DNA of 64,000 nt from assembly GCA_004173235.1 (NCBI GenBank), contig SEAC01000002.1:62001-126000 (forward strand). Reading direction: 5' to 3'. Origin of the DNA: Chitinophagaceae bacterium. GTDB taxonomy: Bacteria > Bacteroidota > Bacteroidia > Chitinophagales > Chitinophagaceae. The number at the start of each line of letters is the position of its first letter. Position 1 is the stretch's first letter. Shown here piece by piece: positions 8,951 to 17,742 of this stretch. Below the pieces are notes generated by a model, which did no database searches, was not told where the DNA came from, and saw only the letters and a program-made list of their open reading frames with translations. The position numbers were made by a program, and so were the translations under genes.

Positions 8951-10792
8951 ATGTGTGGTTTTGCAGGTGTGCTGAGCGCCGATCAAAGCGTAGTGCGGGA
9001 TGTTCCGTTGCACCAGGCGATCGCCTGCCTGCGCCATCGTGGGCCCGAGCCCGCCGCCTTCTGGACTGATGCCACGGCGCAATGCCGGTTCGCCCACGGC
9101 CGTCTCTCAATCATCGACCCCGATCTGCGCGCACGCCAGCCTTTTACCTATAACGACCGCATTACCATTGCCTATAACGGAGAATTGTATAACTACGTAG
9201 AGCTGCGCGAAGAGTTGCGCCAATCCGGCTTTGCTTTCGATACGAAGTCGGACACCGAAGTGCTTTGCGCGGCCTGGATGGCATGGGGCCCCGCCTGCCT
9301 CGACCGATTTGATGGCGCCTTTGCCTTCGCCCTCTGGGATGCGCAGGAAGCGCGGATGTACGCAGCCCGCGACCGCTTTGGCGAAAAGCCGTTTTATTAC
9401 CACTTTGATGGAAACGCTTTCTATTTCGCTTCGGAGCTGAAGGCCCTTTGGACCATGGGTGTGCAGCGAAAGGCAAACGATGCAATGGCCTACAACTTTC
9501 TCACGCTGGGCTATACCACCAATCCTTTCGCGCCTGATGAAACTTTTTACGACAACGTCTTTCAATTGCAGGCGGGAAAATACCTGTGCATTTCGCCCGA
9601 TTTTGCGCACCGCGCCTTCGGCGACTTCGGTTCGATATTCATTGAAGAGCGCGCATGGCAGGATGCAGATGCCATCAGTGAGTTCCGGCGCCTGTTGGGT
9701 TCGTCGGTGCGCAGGCGCTTACGGAGCGATGTGGCAGTGGGTACTTCACTCAGCGGCGGCCTCGACAGTGCAACTGTGGCGGCACTTTGCCGTCGGGAGC
9801 ATTCATCTACTTTTACACATAAGGCATTTACCGCCGTCTTTCCCGGGTTTGAAAAAGACGAACGAGCGCTCTCCGAATTGCTCGCCAGCCGGCTGGATCT
9901 CGACCAACATATTGTAGAAATACGGGACGATGAAGTGGCTGCGTTGATGGATGCCGTGCAGGCGCAACAAGATGAGCCTGTCGCCTCCGCAAGCGCCTTG
10001 GCGCAGTGGGCAGTTTTTGCAGCGGCAAAACGTGCGGGCGTTACGGTGCTGCTCGACGGCCAGGGTGCGGATGAAACGCTTGCCGGCTACGAAAAATACT
10101 ATCGCTGGTACTGGCAGCAATTGTCGGGTGCGGGTAAGCTCGGATCAAGCGGCGAGCTCGAAGCGGCGCGCGCATTGGGCATCACGAAGCCTTTCGGGAT
10201 GTTCAGCCGAGCTGCCGCGCGTATGCCGCATTTCGGTGCAGCGCTTTTGGAGCAGCGCAGGAAGAAGCAGGCGGCGCGTACGCCCTTTCTGCATCCGTCT
10301 TTCGTGGAGCGCAATCGTCTTCACCTGAACTACATGCTGCCGCCACAGCTTACGCTAAACGGCGTGTTGCACTACAACACGTTTACCAATGGCCTCGAAG
10401 AGCTCCTGCGGCTCGCCGACCGCAACAGTATGGCACATAGTCTCGAGGTGCGGCTCCCTTTTCTGAGCCCGGAACTCGTACAATTCCTGTTCACGCTTCC
10501 GGCCAACTTCAAGATCCGTGAGGGGCGCACCAAGTGGATATTGCGGAAGGCAATGGAAGGTATCGTTCCCGACGAAGTGCTGTGGCAGCCTCGCAAAACG
10601 GGTTTCGAGCCTCCGCAGGCACGGTGGATGGCGTTGCCTGATGTGCAGGAGCGCATTGCAGAAGGACGCCGCAAGCTCGTGGACGCCGGGGTGCTCGATG
10701 CTTCGGTGCTGCAACAAAAAATACAGCCGCATACGGCGTATGCGGCTGCAGCACCCGACTGGAAGTATTGGGCCTTGTCGGTGCTTTACTAA
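8951..10792 (+). CDS. asnB: Asparagine synthase (glutamine-hydrolysing)
   Basis: 613 residues starting MCGFAGVL, so Cys2 becomes the N-terminal nucleophile of the class II glutaminase domain after Met removal. That domain (about 1-190) shows RHRGPE, FAHGRLSI, YNGELYNY and the aspartate-rich DTEV segment. The synthetase domain starts near residue 235 with the PP-loop VGTSLSGGLDS and carries LLDGQGADETLAGY and the late RNSMAHSLEVRLPFLS block. It makes asparagine from aspartate, glutamine and ATP. Some homologues act in glycan or lipopolysaccharide loci, so a dedicated anabolic role is likely but not proven. Its stop overlaps the convergent gene at 10789 by four bases. Confidence 0.92.
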   Translation: MCGFAGVLSADQSVVRDVPLHQAIACLRHRGPEPAAFWTDATAQCRFAHGRLSIIDPDLRARQPFTYNDRITIAYNGELYNYVELREELRQSGFAFDTKSDTEVLCAAWMAWGPACLDRFDGAFAFALWDAQEARMYAARDRFGEKPFYYHFDGNAFYFASELKALWTMGVQRKANDAMAYNFLTLGYTTNPFAPDETFYDNVFQLQAGKYLCISPDFAHRAFGDFGSIFIEERAWQDADAISEFRRLLGSSVRRRLRSDVAVGTSLSGGLDSATVAALCRREHSSTFTHKAFTAVFPGFEKDERALSELLASRLDLDQHIVEIRDDEVAALMDAVQAQQDEPVASASALAQWAVFAAAKRAGVTVLLDGQGADETLAGYEKYYRWYWQQLSGAGKLGSSGELEAARALGITKPFGMFSRAAARMPHFGAALLEQRRKKQAARTPFLHPSFVERNRLHLNYMLPPQLTLNGVLHYNTFTNGLEELLRLADRNSMAHSLEVRLPFLSPELVQFLFTLPANFKIREGRTKWILRKAMEGIVPDEVLWQPRKTGFEPPQARWMALPDVQERIAEGRRKLVDAGVLDASVLQQKIQPHTAYAAAAPDWKYWALSVLY

Positions 10793-11232
10793 GCCTTGCC
10801 CATTTTCTTTTCCTCGTTGAGGTAGCCCGAGTTGTCGGCCTGCACGAAGACCCAGCCCGTTGCGGATTCGAGCACGATGTGGTACTCGGTGTGATCGTCG
10901 GATGAGATCTCCGTTACACCGTATACCTTGTAGCCATCGTAGCCGCTCTTCACCTTGGTGAGGATATTGAGCGGAAGCTGTTGTTCGAAGTAGTAGCGGA
11001 TGGTTTGCAGCGCATTGCCATCGGCATCGTAACGCACGCGCGTCTGGATCTCGTTGAACGTGAATGCCGCTTCAAACAAGCCCTTGTGCTCGCTCCAGCG
11101 CACGTCTTGTGCCGAAACGAAGGTGGTGGTGAAGGCCTTCAATACTTTTTCGTTTACCGAGGGATTCGGGTTGGCGAATGCGGATGCGCTGAATGCAAGG
11201 GCGATGATGGCGGCAAAGAATGCTTTTTTCAT
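10789..11232 (-). CDS. Small exported PepSY-like (DUF2874-type) protein
   Basis: 147 residues with a signal peptide (MKKAFFAAIIALAFSASAFA). The mature domain shows the VRWSEHKGLFEAAF pattern, then a YDADGNALQTIRYY segment and an LNILTKVKSGYDGYKVYGV helix, typical of PepSY-like Bacteroidota proteins that are probably periplasmic. It is a distant paralogue of the gene at 6255-6689. It converges on asnB with a four-base overlap of the two stops and no intervening terminator. A well-formed promoter lies upstream. Confidence 0.72.
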   Translation of the reverse strand: MKKAFFAAIIALAFSASAFANPNPSVNEKVLKAFTTTFVSAQDVRWSEHKGLFEAAFTFNEIQTRVRYDADGNALQTIRYYFEQQLPLNILTKVKSGYDGYKVYGVTEISSDDHTEYHIVLESATGWVFVQADNSGYLNEEKKMGKA

Positions 11233-11270
11233 GATTTATAATTTGGGGGTTAAAGAGTTGTTTGACAAGA

Positions 11271-11301
11271 CAAACGTAGAATGCCTGTAGGCCGAAGTCA
11301 A
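11271..11301 (-). promoter_or_regulatory. Bacteroidota promoter (TTG, 20 bp, TACGTTTG)
   Basis: On the minus strand TTG (11301-11299) is followed after 20 bases by TACGTTTG (11278-11271), a full consensus match. It precedes the PepSY-like gene start at 11232 by 38 bases. The spacing equals that of the promoter of its paralogue at 6738-6768. Confidence 0.7.
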
Positions 11302-11694
11302 GGCGTCCTACACGTGCGGCCTGTTAAAAGTTTGATAAGGGAAAACGATCTACGACAAGCTTCGTTGAAGTGGGCCTTTGCGCGGATGAAGGGTAAATAA
11401 ACGAGATGGATCGCGCGGGCCAGGCCGGTGAAGGTTACAGTATTGGGCGTTAATTGGGAGCAGCGGTAGGAGCGGCGGCTGGTAAGTGGGAATAACGCAC
11501 CTTTACAACGCTCCAAACGACCCGGAGTCGTCATTGCAAGCAAAGCGAAGCAATAGCATGTTAAGAAGTGGACAGCCCACTTCGCATTTCTTTCGGCAAA
11601 TTCCACGGTCGGACGGTGCGGGCTTCGCTACACTTCGTTACGCTAGCAAATGGCGCCCGACCGGATCGTATGGGACGAGATAAATCTTTCAGAT
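11302..11694. other. Non-coding interval with a REP-like dyad
   Basis: About 390 bases without a supported gene. At 11533-11554 a short dyad (ATTGC and GCAAT around AAGCAAAGCGAA) matches the AAGCGAAGCAAT type of repeat seen in many bacterial intergenic regions. Further on, CGCTACACTTCGTTACGCT is similarly repeat-like. An AATCTTTC element lies four bases before the start at 11695 and may be the -7 box of the downstream gene. I see no riboswitch that I can support. Confidence 0.5.
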
Positions 11695-12834
11695 ATGCGT
11701 ATAGGCACAAAATTCATCCACGCCGGCGTTGAGCCGGACCCTTCTACCGGCGCGATCATGACGCCGATCTACCAGACATCTACCTACGTGCAGTCGGCCC
11801 CGGCCGAGCACAAGGGCTATGAGTATGCGCGCAGCCAGAACCCCACGCGCACCGCGCTGGAAGCGGCTTACGCGGCGATCGAGAACGGCAAGTTTGGCCT
11901 GGCCTTCGGTTCGGGCGTTGCGGCTACCGATGCCGTGATCAAGCTGCTGCAGCCGGGCGACGAAGTGATCACCGGCAACGACCTGTATGGCGGCACGTAT
12001 CGCCTCTTCACAAAAGTGTTCGCGCGCTTCGGCATCAGGTTTCACTTTGTGAACATGCAGGATGCCGAAAGCATCCGTCCCCTCATCAACAGCAACACAA
12101 AGTTGATCTGGGCCGAAACGCCCACGAACCCGCTGATGAACGTGACCGATATTGCCGCACTTTCCGCCATCGCGAAAGAGCACCATATCCTGCTCTGCGT
12201 AGACAACACGTTTGCATCGCCTTACCTGCAGAACCCGCTCGACCTCGGTGCCGACATCGTAATGCATTCTGCTACCAAGTACCTCGGTGGCCACAGCGAT
12301 GTCATCCAGGGAGCACTGATGATGAACGATGCAGCACTGCGCGAGCAACTGTATTTCATTCAAAAAAGCTGTGGTGCCGTTCCCGGTCCGCAGGATTGCT
12401 TCCTTGTGCTGCGCGGCATCAAAACGTTGCATGTGCGGATGCAGCGCCATTGCGAGAACGGCGCGAAGGTGGCCCACTGGCTGCGCAATAATCCCAAAGT
12501 TGCCAAAGTGTATTGGACCGGCTTCGAAGACCACCCGGGTTATGCGATCTCCAAAAAACAGATGCGCGACTTCGGGGGCATGATGTCGTTCGAGCTGGTG
12601 AACGACAGCCTCGATGAAGTGAAGCGCATGATGTCGGCCACCAGAGTTTTTGCACTTGCGGAAAGCCTCGGTGGCGTGGAGTCGCTGATCAATCACCCCG
12701 CTTCGATGACGCACGCTTCCATCCCGCGCGAAGAGCGCCTGAAGAACGGACTGAAGGATTCACTCATCAGAATTTCAGTGGGAATTGAGGATGTGGAAGA
12801 CATCATCGAGGATCTGCAACAGGCGATCGGGTAG
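11695..12834 (+). CDS. Cystathionine gamma-synthase/beta- or gamma-lyase (PLP trans-sulfuration enzyme)
   Basis: 379 residues of the Cys/Met metabolism PLP family (fold type I). Motifs: YEYARSQNPTRTALE near residue 45, FGSGVAATDAV, the YGGTYRLF phosphate-binding loop, WAETPTNPL, VDNTFASPYLQNP, and HSATKYLGGHSD with the PLP Lys. The C-terminal SLGGVESLINHPASMTH is also conserved. These enzymes move sulfur between cysteine and homocysteine through cystathionine; synthase and lyase forms are hard to separate by sequence alone. The start at 11695 follows an AATCTTTC element by four bases; a longer in-frame start lies in repeat-like DNA. It is followed by a strong terminator. Confidence 0.88.
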   Translation: MRIGTKFIHAGVEPDPSTGAIMTPIYQTSTYVQSAPAEHKGYEYARSQNPTRTALEAAYAAIENGKFGLAFGSGVAATDAVIKLLQPGDEVITGNDLYGGTYRLFTKVFARFGIRFHFVNMQDAESIRPLINSNTKLIWAETPTNPLMNVTDIAALSAIAKEHHILLCVDNTFASPYLQNPLDLGADIVMHSATKYLGGHSDVIQGALMMNDAALREQLYFIQKSCGAVPGPQDCFLVLRGIKTLHVRMQRHCENGAKVAHWLRNNPKVAKVYWTGFEDHPGYAISKKQMRDFGGMMSFELVNDSLDEVKRMMSATRVFALAESLGGVESLINHPASMTHASIPREERLKNGLKDSLIRISVGIEDVEDIIEDLQQAIG

Positions 12835-12930
12835 AGCATGTTGGACGTAGGAAGTGCCCGGTCGGGAGTGACGTGGGGCTTCTTACAGCGCTTGCAGGAA
12901 TCGATCGTTGTTGGTAGAATATCGAATGGC

Positions 12931-12955
12931 ACAGCTCCTCGCGGAGCTGTTTTTT
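12931..12955 (+). terminator. Intrinsic terminator after the trans-sulfuration gene
   Basis: ACAGCTCC pairs with GGAGCTGT around TCGC, followed by a run of six T. It stands about 100 bases past the stop codon at 12834. Confidence 0.88.
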
Positions 12956-12991
12956 ATTGGTGGGAAGTAGCAGCCTGCCTGACTATGGAGC

Positions 12992-12999
12992 TAGCTTTG
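12992..12999 (+). promoter_or_regulatory. -7 element TAGCTTTG four bases before a start codon
   Basis: The octamer fits TAnnTTTG exactly and is separated from the ATG at 13004 by only CACC. Transcription would begin at or next to the start codon, giving a leaderless or nearly leaderless mRNA. Confidence 0.6.
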
Positions 13000-13003
13000 C
13001 ACC

Positions 13004-13768
13004 ATGTTGCCCGCCGAGCTGCAAATCTTCCTCGATCGTAAGGTGTCCGAATACAACCGGCCTTCCTTCATTGCTGCCGATCCCATCTCGGTGCCGCATC
13101 GTTTCAAACTGAAACAGGATGTTGAGATCGCGGGCTTCTTCGCTGCGCTCTTTGCCTGGGGCAACCGCACTACCATCATCAATAAAGCAACGGAGCTGAT
13201 GCAGCTGATGGACGACGCTCCGCACCAGTTTATCACGCAACACGAGGAGCAGCACCTGAAGCGTTTTCTCCACTTCCGGCACCGCACCTTCAACCCGACG
13301 GACATTCTGTACAGCATTGCATTCTTCCGGCAGCACTATTGGAACAGTGCTTCGCTCGAAGATGCTTTCGTTCCCGGCGCATTCACCGGAATGGAAGATG
13401 CCCTCAATTACTTTCACACCTATTTCTTCAGCCTTCCGGATGCACCGCCGCGCACGCGCAAGCATATTGCGGCACCATTCAAAGGCTCTACCTGCAAGCG
13501 GATCAACATGTTCCTGCGCTGGATGGTGCGCAAGGATCACCAGGGCGTTGACTTTGGGCTATGGAAGAAGTTGCGGCCCGCGGATCTCATCATTCCCGTA
13601 GATCTACATGTGGCCCGCGTGGCCCGTCGCTTCGGACTGCTGGAGCGGCCATCCACCGATTGGCTTTCCGCGGTAGAACTCACCGCCCGGCTGAAGCAGT
13701 TCGATGCCCGCGACCCGGTGAAATACGATTTTGCACTGTTCAGTTTGGGCATCGGCGAGCGATTTTGA
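13004..13768 (+). CDS. TIGR02757/DUF2400 family protein
   Basis: 254 residues matching the conserved but uncharacterised TIGR02757 family. Typical segments are SEYNRPSFIAADPISVPHRF at the N terminus, AALFAWGNRTTIINKATELM, HRTFNPTD, KGSTCKRINMFLRWMVR, and the C-terminal DLIIPVDLHVARVARR with SLGIGERF-like end. The helical pattern resembles DNA glycosylase-like HhH folds, and a nucleic acid role has been suggested for the family, but this is inference. It is a single gene with a promoter that abuts its start codon. Confidence 0.83.
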   Translation: MLPAELQIFLDRKVSEYNRPSFIAADPISVPHRFKLKQDVEIAGFFAALFAWGNRTTIINKATELMQLMDDAPHQFITQHEEQHLKRFLHFRHRTFNPTDILYSIAFFRQHYWNSASLEDAFVPGAFTGMEDALNYFHTYFFSLPDAPPRTRKHIAAPFKGSTCKRINMFLRWMVRKDHQGVDFGLWKKLRPADLIIPVDLHVARVARRFGLLERPSTDWLSAVELTARLKQFDARDPVKYDFALFSLGIGERF

Positions 13769-13773
13769 GCGCG

Positions 13774-13870
13774 ATCATCAATCGTGAATCGTCAATCGTG
13801 AATCGGTGCATCGCTATCTTAACGACAAACGACAAACCACACACGACGAACCACAAACAACAAACACCCA
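13774..13870. repeat. Low-complexity intergenic repeats
   Basis: Three units of the type ATCGTGAATCG / AATCGTCAATCG are followed by a run of imperfect ACGACAAACCAC-like units with almost no G or T on this strand. The 97-base stretch joins two genes on the same strand. I see no regulatory motif in it; it may be a slippage-prone spacer. Confidence 0.5.
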
Positions 13871-13878
13871 ACCCTCCC

Positions 13879-14199
13879 ATGTCTCTCGAACAGGAAATCC
13901 AATCGCTCAATGCCCTCATGACCGAGGAGGATGCGGGCTTTCTGCGGCTCGCGCAGCTACTCAATGAGGCAGTGCTCCACGATTTCGAATCTGTGCGGCG
14001 CCTGCTCTACCGTGTAGACGTTTCCGAGAAGAAAGTGCGCGCTGCGCTTCAGTCTGCCGCCGATCCGGCGAACGCTTCCGAAGGGGATGCAGGCACCATT
14101 CTCGCGCGCCTGTTGCTCGATCGCGTGAAAGAAAAGGCCGCCTCGCGTGCTCATTTTAACAAGCCCCCCGGCGACATCCCCGAAGAAGAGCGCTGGTAG
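13879..14199 (+). CDS. Small hypothetical helical protein
   Basis: 106 residues, start MSLEQEIQSLNALM. It is predicted to be largely alpha-helical and highly charged, with no signal peptide or membrane segment, and a proline-rich C-terminal tail (KPPGDIPEEERW). No domain is recognised. The start at 13879 follows the low-complexity spacer; upstream in-frame codons overlap the preceding gene and are unlikely to be used. Codon usage is GC-rich at third positions, as in neighbouring genes, which supports real coding. Confidence 0.6.
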   Translation: MSLEQEIQSLNALMTEEDAGFLRLAQLLNEAVLHDFESVRRLLYRVDVSEKKVRAALQSAADPANASEGDAGTILARLLLDRVKEKAASRAHFNKPPGDIPEEERW

Positions 14200-14280
14200 C
14201 GTAGTGAAAGTGGGGAAGTTATCTCAAGCGCCTGGCCGTACCCGGCACGAGTTTTTTGCGTTTCGTATCAAACGGAATTT

Positions 14281-15807
14281 ATGCAACGTGACGGCGCTAC
14301 TACCAGCCTCTGGCAAGGAACTACTACCGACTTTCCTGCAACACCGCAGGCGCTGCCTACAGAGCCCGTGGATGTGCTCATCGTTGGTGGCGGCATCACC
14401 GGCCTCACCACGGCGATTGAACTGCAGCGTCAGGGGCGTAGTTGCCTGGTTGCCGAAGCGCACAGCATTGGTTACGGAACTACTGGTGGCACCACGGCTC
14501 ACCTCAACACGTTCTTCGACACTACATACGATATGGTAGAGTCGGACTTCGGCGAAGACAGTGCGCGCCTCCTCCACACCGGTGCACGTGCCGCGCTCGA
14601 CCTCATAAAGCGCAACATCGCGGAGTTTGCCATCGAATGTGAGCACAACGACCGCGATGGGTATGTTTACGCACAAACCGACACGCAGGAAGAAGAGCTG
14701 GACAAGATGTTCCAGGCCTCGGTAAATGCCGGTGCCGAAGTAGAGGTCACCGATTCCATCCCGGTGCCGCTGCCCTTTCGCAAAGCCATCGTGTTTCGAC
14801 GCCAGGCGCAGTTCCATCCCACACGCTATATCGCGGGGCTCGCTAGCGCATTCGTTGCCGGCGGAGGCACTATTCTCGATAACTGCCGTGTATCGGACTT
14901 CGAAAATGAAGACGTCTGGCTGAGTGTAAACACGAGCCAGGGTGTTATTCGTGCGCGCTTCCTCATCTGGGCAACGCATATCCCGCCGGGCATCAATCTG
15001 CTGCACTTCCGCAACGCGCCGTACCGTAGTTATGCGGTAGCCGCAACGTTGTCGGATGATGCCTATCCCGAGGGCCTTGCGTACGATATGTATGACCCGT
15101 ATCATTACTACCGCACGCAGGAAGTGGATGGCAAGCGCTACCTCATTGCAGGAGGCGAAGACCACAAGACGGGCCATGTGACCAACACCGACCAATGCTT
15201 TACACACCTCGAAGCCTACCTGCGCAATCACTTCGCCATCGAAGACATCGCTTACCGCTGGTCGTCGCAATACTTCGAGCCGGCCGATGGACTTCCCTAC
15301 ATCGGGCACCTGCCTGGAAACCCGAAGAACGTGTTCGTAGCCACCGGGTTCAGCGGCAACGGCATGACCTATAGCCATATCGCGGCTGTCACGCTTACGG
15401 AGTTGATCACGCGTGGCGAGAGCGGCTACGCAACGTTGTTCGCTCCCGCGCGCGTGAAGCCCGTTGCGGGTTTCATGGATTTCGTAAAAGAGAATGCCGA
15501 CGTGGTGGCGCAGTTTGTAGGTAAGCGGCTGAAGACCGAAAAGCTGCGTGAGCTGGCGGAGCTCGCACCTGGCGAAGGCAGGGTGGTGAAGTTCGAAGGC
15601 ACCAACGTAGCGCTTTACAAGAACGAGCAGGGAAAGCTCTTTGCACTCAACCCGGTGTGCACGCACGCTAAGTGCGTTGTGGACTGGAACGGCGCGGAGC
15701 AAAGCTGGGACTGTCCCTGCCACGGCGCGCGCTACTCCATTACGGGCGAGGTGCTCACAGGTCCGGCCCGCGCCAACCTTGAGCCCATCGACCTTGACGA
15801 ACTTTAG
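14281..15807 (+). CDS. FAD-dependent oxidoreductase with C-terminal Rieske [2Fe-2S] domain
   Basis: 508 residues. The N-terminal DAO-type domain has VLIVGGGITGLTTAIEL (dinucleotide-binding GxGxxG) near residue 35, and a conserved GHLPGNPKNVFVATGFSGNGMTY block near residue 345 that closes the FAD site. Residues 420-505 form a Rieske domain with both cluster-binding pairs: CTHAKC and CPCHGARY. The fusion suggests internal electron transfer between FAD and the iron-sulfur cluster during amine or related oxidation in the cytoplasm; substrate unknown. A SRPBCC protein is encoded 24 bases downstream and may share its mRNA. Confidence 0.87.
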   Translation: MQRDGATTSLWQGTTTDFPATPQALPTEPVDVLIVGGGITGLTTAIELQRQGRSCLVAEAHSIGYGTTGGTTAHLNTFFDTTYDMVESDFGEDSARLLHTGARAALDLIKRNIAEFAIECEHNDRDGYVYAQTDTQEEELDKMFQASVNAGAEVEVTDSIPVPLPFRKAIVFRRQAQFHPTRYIAGLASAFVAGGGTILDNCRVSDFENEDVWLSVNTSQGVIRARFLIWATHIPPGINLLHFRNAPYRSYAVAATLSDDAYPEGLAYDMYDPYHYYRTQEVDGKRYLIAGGEDHKTGHVTNTDQCFTHLEAYLRNHFAIEDIAYRWSSQYFEPADGLPYIGHLPGNPKNVFVATGFSGNGMTYSHIAAVTLTELITRGESGYATLFAPARVKPVAGFMDFVKENADVVAQFVGKRLKTEKLRELAELAPGEGRVVKFEGTNVALYKNEQGKLFALNPVCTHAKCVVDWNGAEQSWDCPCHGARYSITGEVLTGPARANLEPIDLDEL

Positions 15808-15831
15808 CGCATCTTGCGTGTTTGTATACGT

Positions 15832-16296
15832 ATGAGTGTTTCCATGCTTAAACAGGTGCAACGGCTTCCCATCAGCATAGATGCTGCGTGGGACTTCTTT
15901 TCGCATCCGCGTAACCTCGCGCAGATCACGCCCGAATACCTGAGTCTGAAATTCACGAACGAGCTCTTTCGCGATGAGGCTTATGCAGGGCAGATCATCA
16001 CGTATAAGGTGCGCCCGTTGCTCAACATTCCGCTTTTTTGGATGACGGAGATCACGCAAGTGCAGAAGCCGCACTTTTTTGTAGACGAGCAGCGCAAAGG
16101 TCCGTACGCGTTATGGCATCACGAACATCATTTCAAAGAAATTGAGGGTGGTGTGGAGATGACCGATATCATTCACTATCGCCTTCCGTTCGCGCCGTTC
16201 GGCAACCTTGCGTCCGGCTTCGTGCGCAGGCAGCTGGACCAGCTTTTTGCATTCCGAAGGAAGAAGGTGGAGGAACTCTTTGGTAAACTCCCCTGA
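15832..16296 (+). CDS. SRPBCC-family ligand-binding protein
   Basis: 154 residues. The N terminus LPISIDAAWDFFSHPRNLAQITPEYL and the middle WMTEITQV, WHHEHHFKEIEGGVEMTDIIHY, followed by a C-terminal amphipathic helix, are typical of SRPBCC or START-like cup folds that bind hydrophobic ligands. Such proteins often sit next to oxidoreductases, as here (FAD-Rieske gene upstream by 24 bases). A second ATG at 15844 is an alternative start. No enzymatic residues can be assigned. Confidence 0.75.
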   Translation: MSVSMLKQVQRLPISIDAAWDFFSHPRNLAQITPEYLSLKFTNELFRDEAYAGQIITYKVRPLLNIPLFWMTEITQVQKPHFFVDEQRKGPYALWHHEHHFKEIEGGVEMTDIIHYRLPFAPFGNLASGFVRRQLDQLFAFRRKKVEELFGKLP

Positions 16297-16435
16297 TCAG
16301 TTGCGCACGTAGTAAACGAGCGAAGGCAGTTTGTTCAACATGATACAGGAAAGCGGTACGATCAAGAGTAACTAGAAACGGTTCCACTGGTGAAAGGCCC
16401 GGTTGCGGAGCGCGATTCTGCCTCATCTTTGCAGG

Positions 16436-16738
16436 ATGATCTACCATGTTACCACCTTGGCTGAATGGGAGCAGGCGCAGCAGGCGGGTGCCTATAAGGC
16501 GGCATCTCTTCCCATTGAAGGCTTTATCCACGCCAGCGCCGACGAACGGCAGGTGCAGGGAGTGCTGCAGCGTTACTTCGCCGGCCAGTCCAACCTCGTC
16601 AAACTGACCATCGACCCCGCCAGGCTGACCCATGAACTGAAATGGGAGCTGGCTCCTTCGGTGAACGAAGAGTTTCCGCATATCTACGGCCCGCTGAACC
16701 TGGAAGCGGTGGTGGATGTGGAGCAGCTGGAATCGTGA
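16436..16738 (+). CDS. DUF952 family protein
   Basis: 100 residues: MIYHVTTLAEWEQAQQAGAY, then FIHASADERQVQGVLQRYF and ELKWELAPSVNEEFPHIYGPL. These match DUF952, a small family related to ADP-ribosyltransferase folds whose biochemical role is not established. The start at 16436 lies four bases after a CATCTTTG element, the same spacing as other genes in this window, which favours it over an ATG 33 bases upstream. It converges on the TPR gene, with a long hairpin between them. Confidence 0.8.
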   Translation: MIYHVTTLAEWEQAQQAGAYKAASLPIEGFIHASADERQVQGVLQRYFAGQSNLVKLTIDPARLTHELKWELAPSVNEEFPHIYGPLNLEAVVDVEQLES

Positions 16739-16852
16739 ATCGTTGTCGTGAGCCGTCAGCGCTCACGCCGGTAACGAAAGCGGTGATAGAGCAATAAATG
16801 ATTGCGTCTTTGCAATCCCTGGAGCAATCGCCCGCTTCCGGGCTGCATAATA

Positions 16853-16889
16853 GATAAGAGGCTGCCTCGTGTAGAGGCAGCCTCTTATC
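16853..16889. terminator. Long bidirectional hairpin between convergent genes
   Basis: A perfect 16-base stem (GATAAGAGGCTGCCTC with its complement) closes the loop GTGTA. T-tracts on either side are weak, but its place between converging genes fits a shared terminator. Confidence 0.75.
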
Positions 16890-16904
16890 TTGCCGCGCAT
16901 GGCG

Positions 16905-16938
16905 GGCTGACGGCTGACGGCTGACGGCTGACGGCTCA
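16905..16938. repeat. Heptamer tandem repeat GGCTGAC
   Basis: About four and a half copies of GGCTGAC in direct tandem lie just downstream of the hairpin and before the stop of the TPR gene. It is a probable slippage product. Confidence 0.7.
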
Positions 16939-16943
16939 CGTCC

Positions 16944-17597
16944 TTATCCCGGCATCCGGTTGATGTATCTTTCAATTTGCTTGATCTGGTCCACGATCTG
17001 CGGCGTGGTGGGCTTCGCTGCTTTGGCCTTGCGGAAGAAATCTTTCGCCGCACGGAACTCGCGCTTGTTCATCATGATGCTGCACATCTGCAGGTAGGCC
17101 GCGGCCTGGCTTTCCTTGTCCTGAAGGCCCTTGCGCAGCGCTTCGCGGATGTAGCGCTCGCCCGTCTTCAGGTCGTTCTTCTGCATATGGAGCATGCCCA
17201 TTTGCAACAGCGACGCGCCTTCGGCTTCCTTCATCGGCATGCCGAGGTCGAGGCCCTTCTTCATATGCTTCTCGGCATTGTCGAAGTCCTGGTTCATCAT
17301 CGCGATGTTGCCCTTCAGCGTATAATACACCGAGCGGATAGGCTTATAAAGGAGGTTGGGATACTTTACCGAGTTGATCACCTTCTGCGCTTCTTCCATG
17401 TTTCCGCTTTCCATATGCTCCTGGATGAGGCGCAGCGGGCCAAAGAAGAAGTGACCGAAAATGAGAATGGCTGCAATGAAATACAGCGGGAACACGGGCC
17501 AGAAGCCGCTTACAGTGAGGTTGAGCGCCACGCCGATGGCGATGAGCACGATGGCAAGCGGGAGGCGGTATTTGATGACGTTGTTGTAGAATTTCAT
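16944..17597 (-). CDS. Membrane-anchored TPR protein
   Basis: 217 residues. The start at 17597 gives two N-terminal membrane helices (about 12-30 and 34-55), followed by a cytoplasmic or periplasmic TPR array. TPR-like helix pairs include NIAMMNQDFDNAEKHMKKGLDLG, ASLLQMGMLHMQKNDLKTGERYI and CSIMMNKREFRAAKDFFRKAKA. TPR arrays mediate protein interactions; partner unknown. A TATCTTTG element is 19 bases before the start. A much longer in-frame extension would overlap the divergent VOC gene and lacks similarity. Confidence 0.75.
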   Translation of the reverse strand: MKFYNNVIKYRLPLAIVLIAIGVALNLTVSGFWPVFPLYFIAAILIFGHFFFGPLRLIQEHMESGNMEEAQKVINSVKYPNLLYKPIRSVYYTLKGNIAMMNQDFDNAEKHMKKGLDLGMPMKEAEGASLLQMGMLHMQKNDLKTGERYIREALRKGLQDKESQAAAYLQMCSIMMNKREFRAAKDFFRKAKAAKPTTPQIVDQIKQIERYINRMPG

Positions 17598-17615
17598 AAT
17601 TGCTGAAAGGGCGGG

Positions 17616-17623
17616 CAAAGATA
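17616..17623 (-). promoter_or_regulatory. -7 element TATCTTTG for the TPR gene
   Basis: Exact match to TAnnTTTG on the minus strand, 18 bases before the start at 17597. Confidence 0.65.
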
Positions 17624-17716
17624 CACCGCCGCGACCACAAACAGCCCCGGGACCGGCGGGGCGCAAAAAGCCCCCCGATTGTCGCGCCTGCCCCTTTCGA
17701 TGCCGAAAACTTCGGG

Positions 17717-17724
17717 TAGGTTTG
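17717..17724 (+). promoter_or_regulatory. -7 element TAGGTTTG for the VOC gene
   Basis: Exact match to TAnnTTTG, 18 bases before the start at 17743. With the element at 17616 it forms a divergent promoter pair in a 145-base gap. Confidence 0.65.
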
Positions 17725-17742
17725 ATCCACAAAACCGACCTT

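Noticed and set aside
11298..11606. A 102-codon open frame on the minus strand upstream of the trans-sulfuration gene
   Set aside because: Its middle (CYCFALLAMT) is the familiar translation of REP-like intergenic repeats; no domain and no conserved start.
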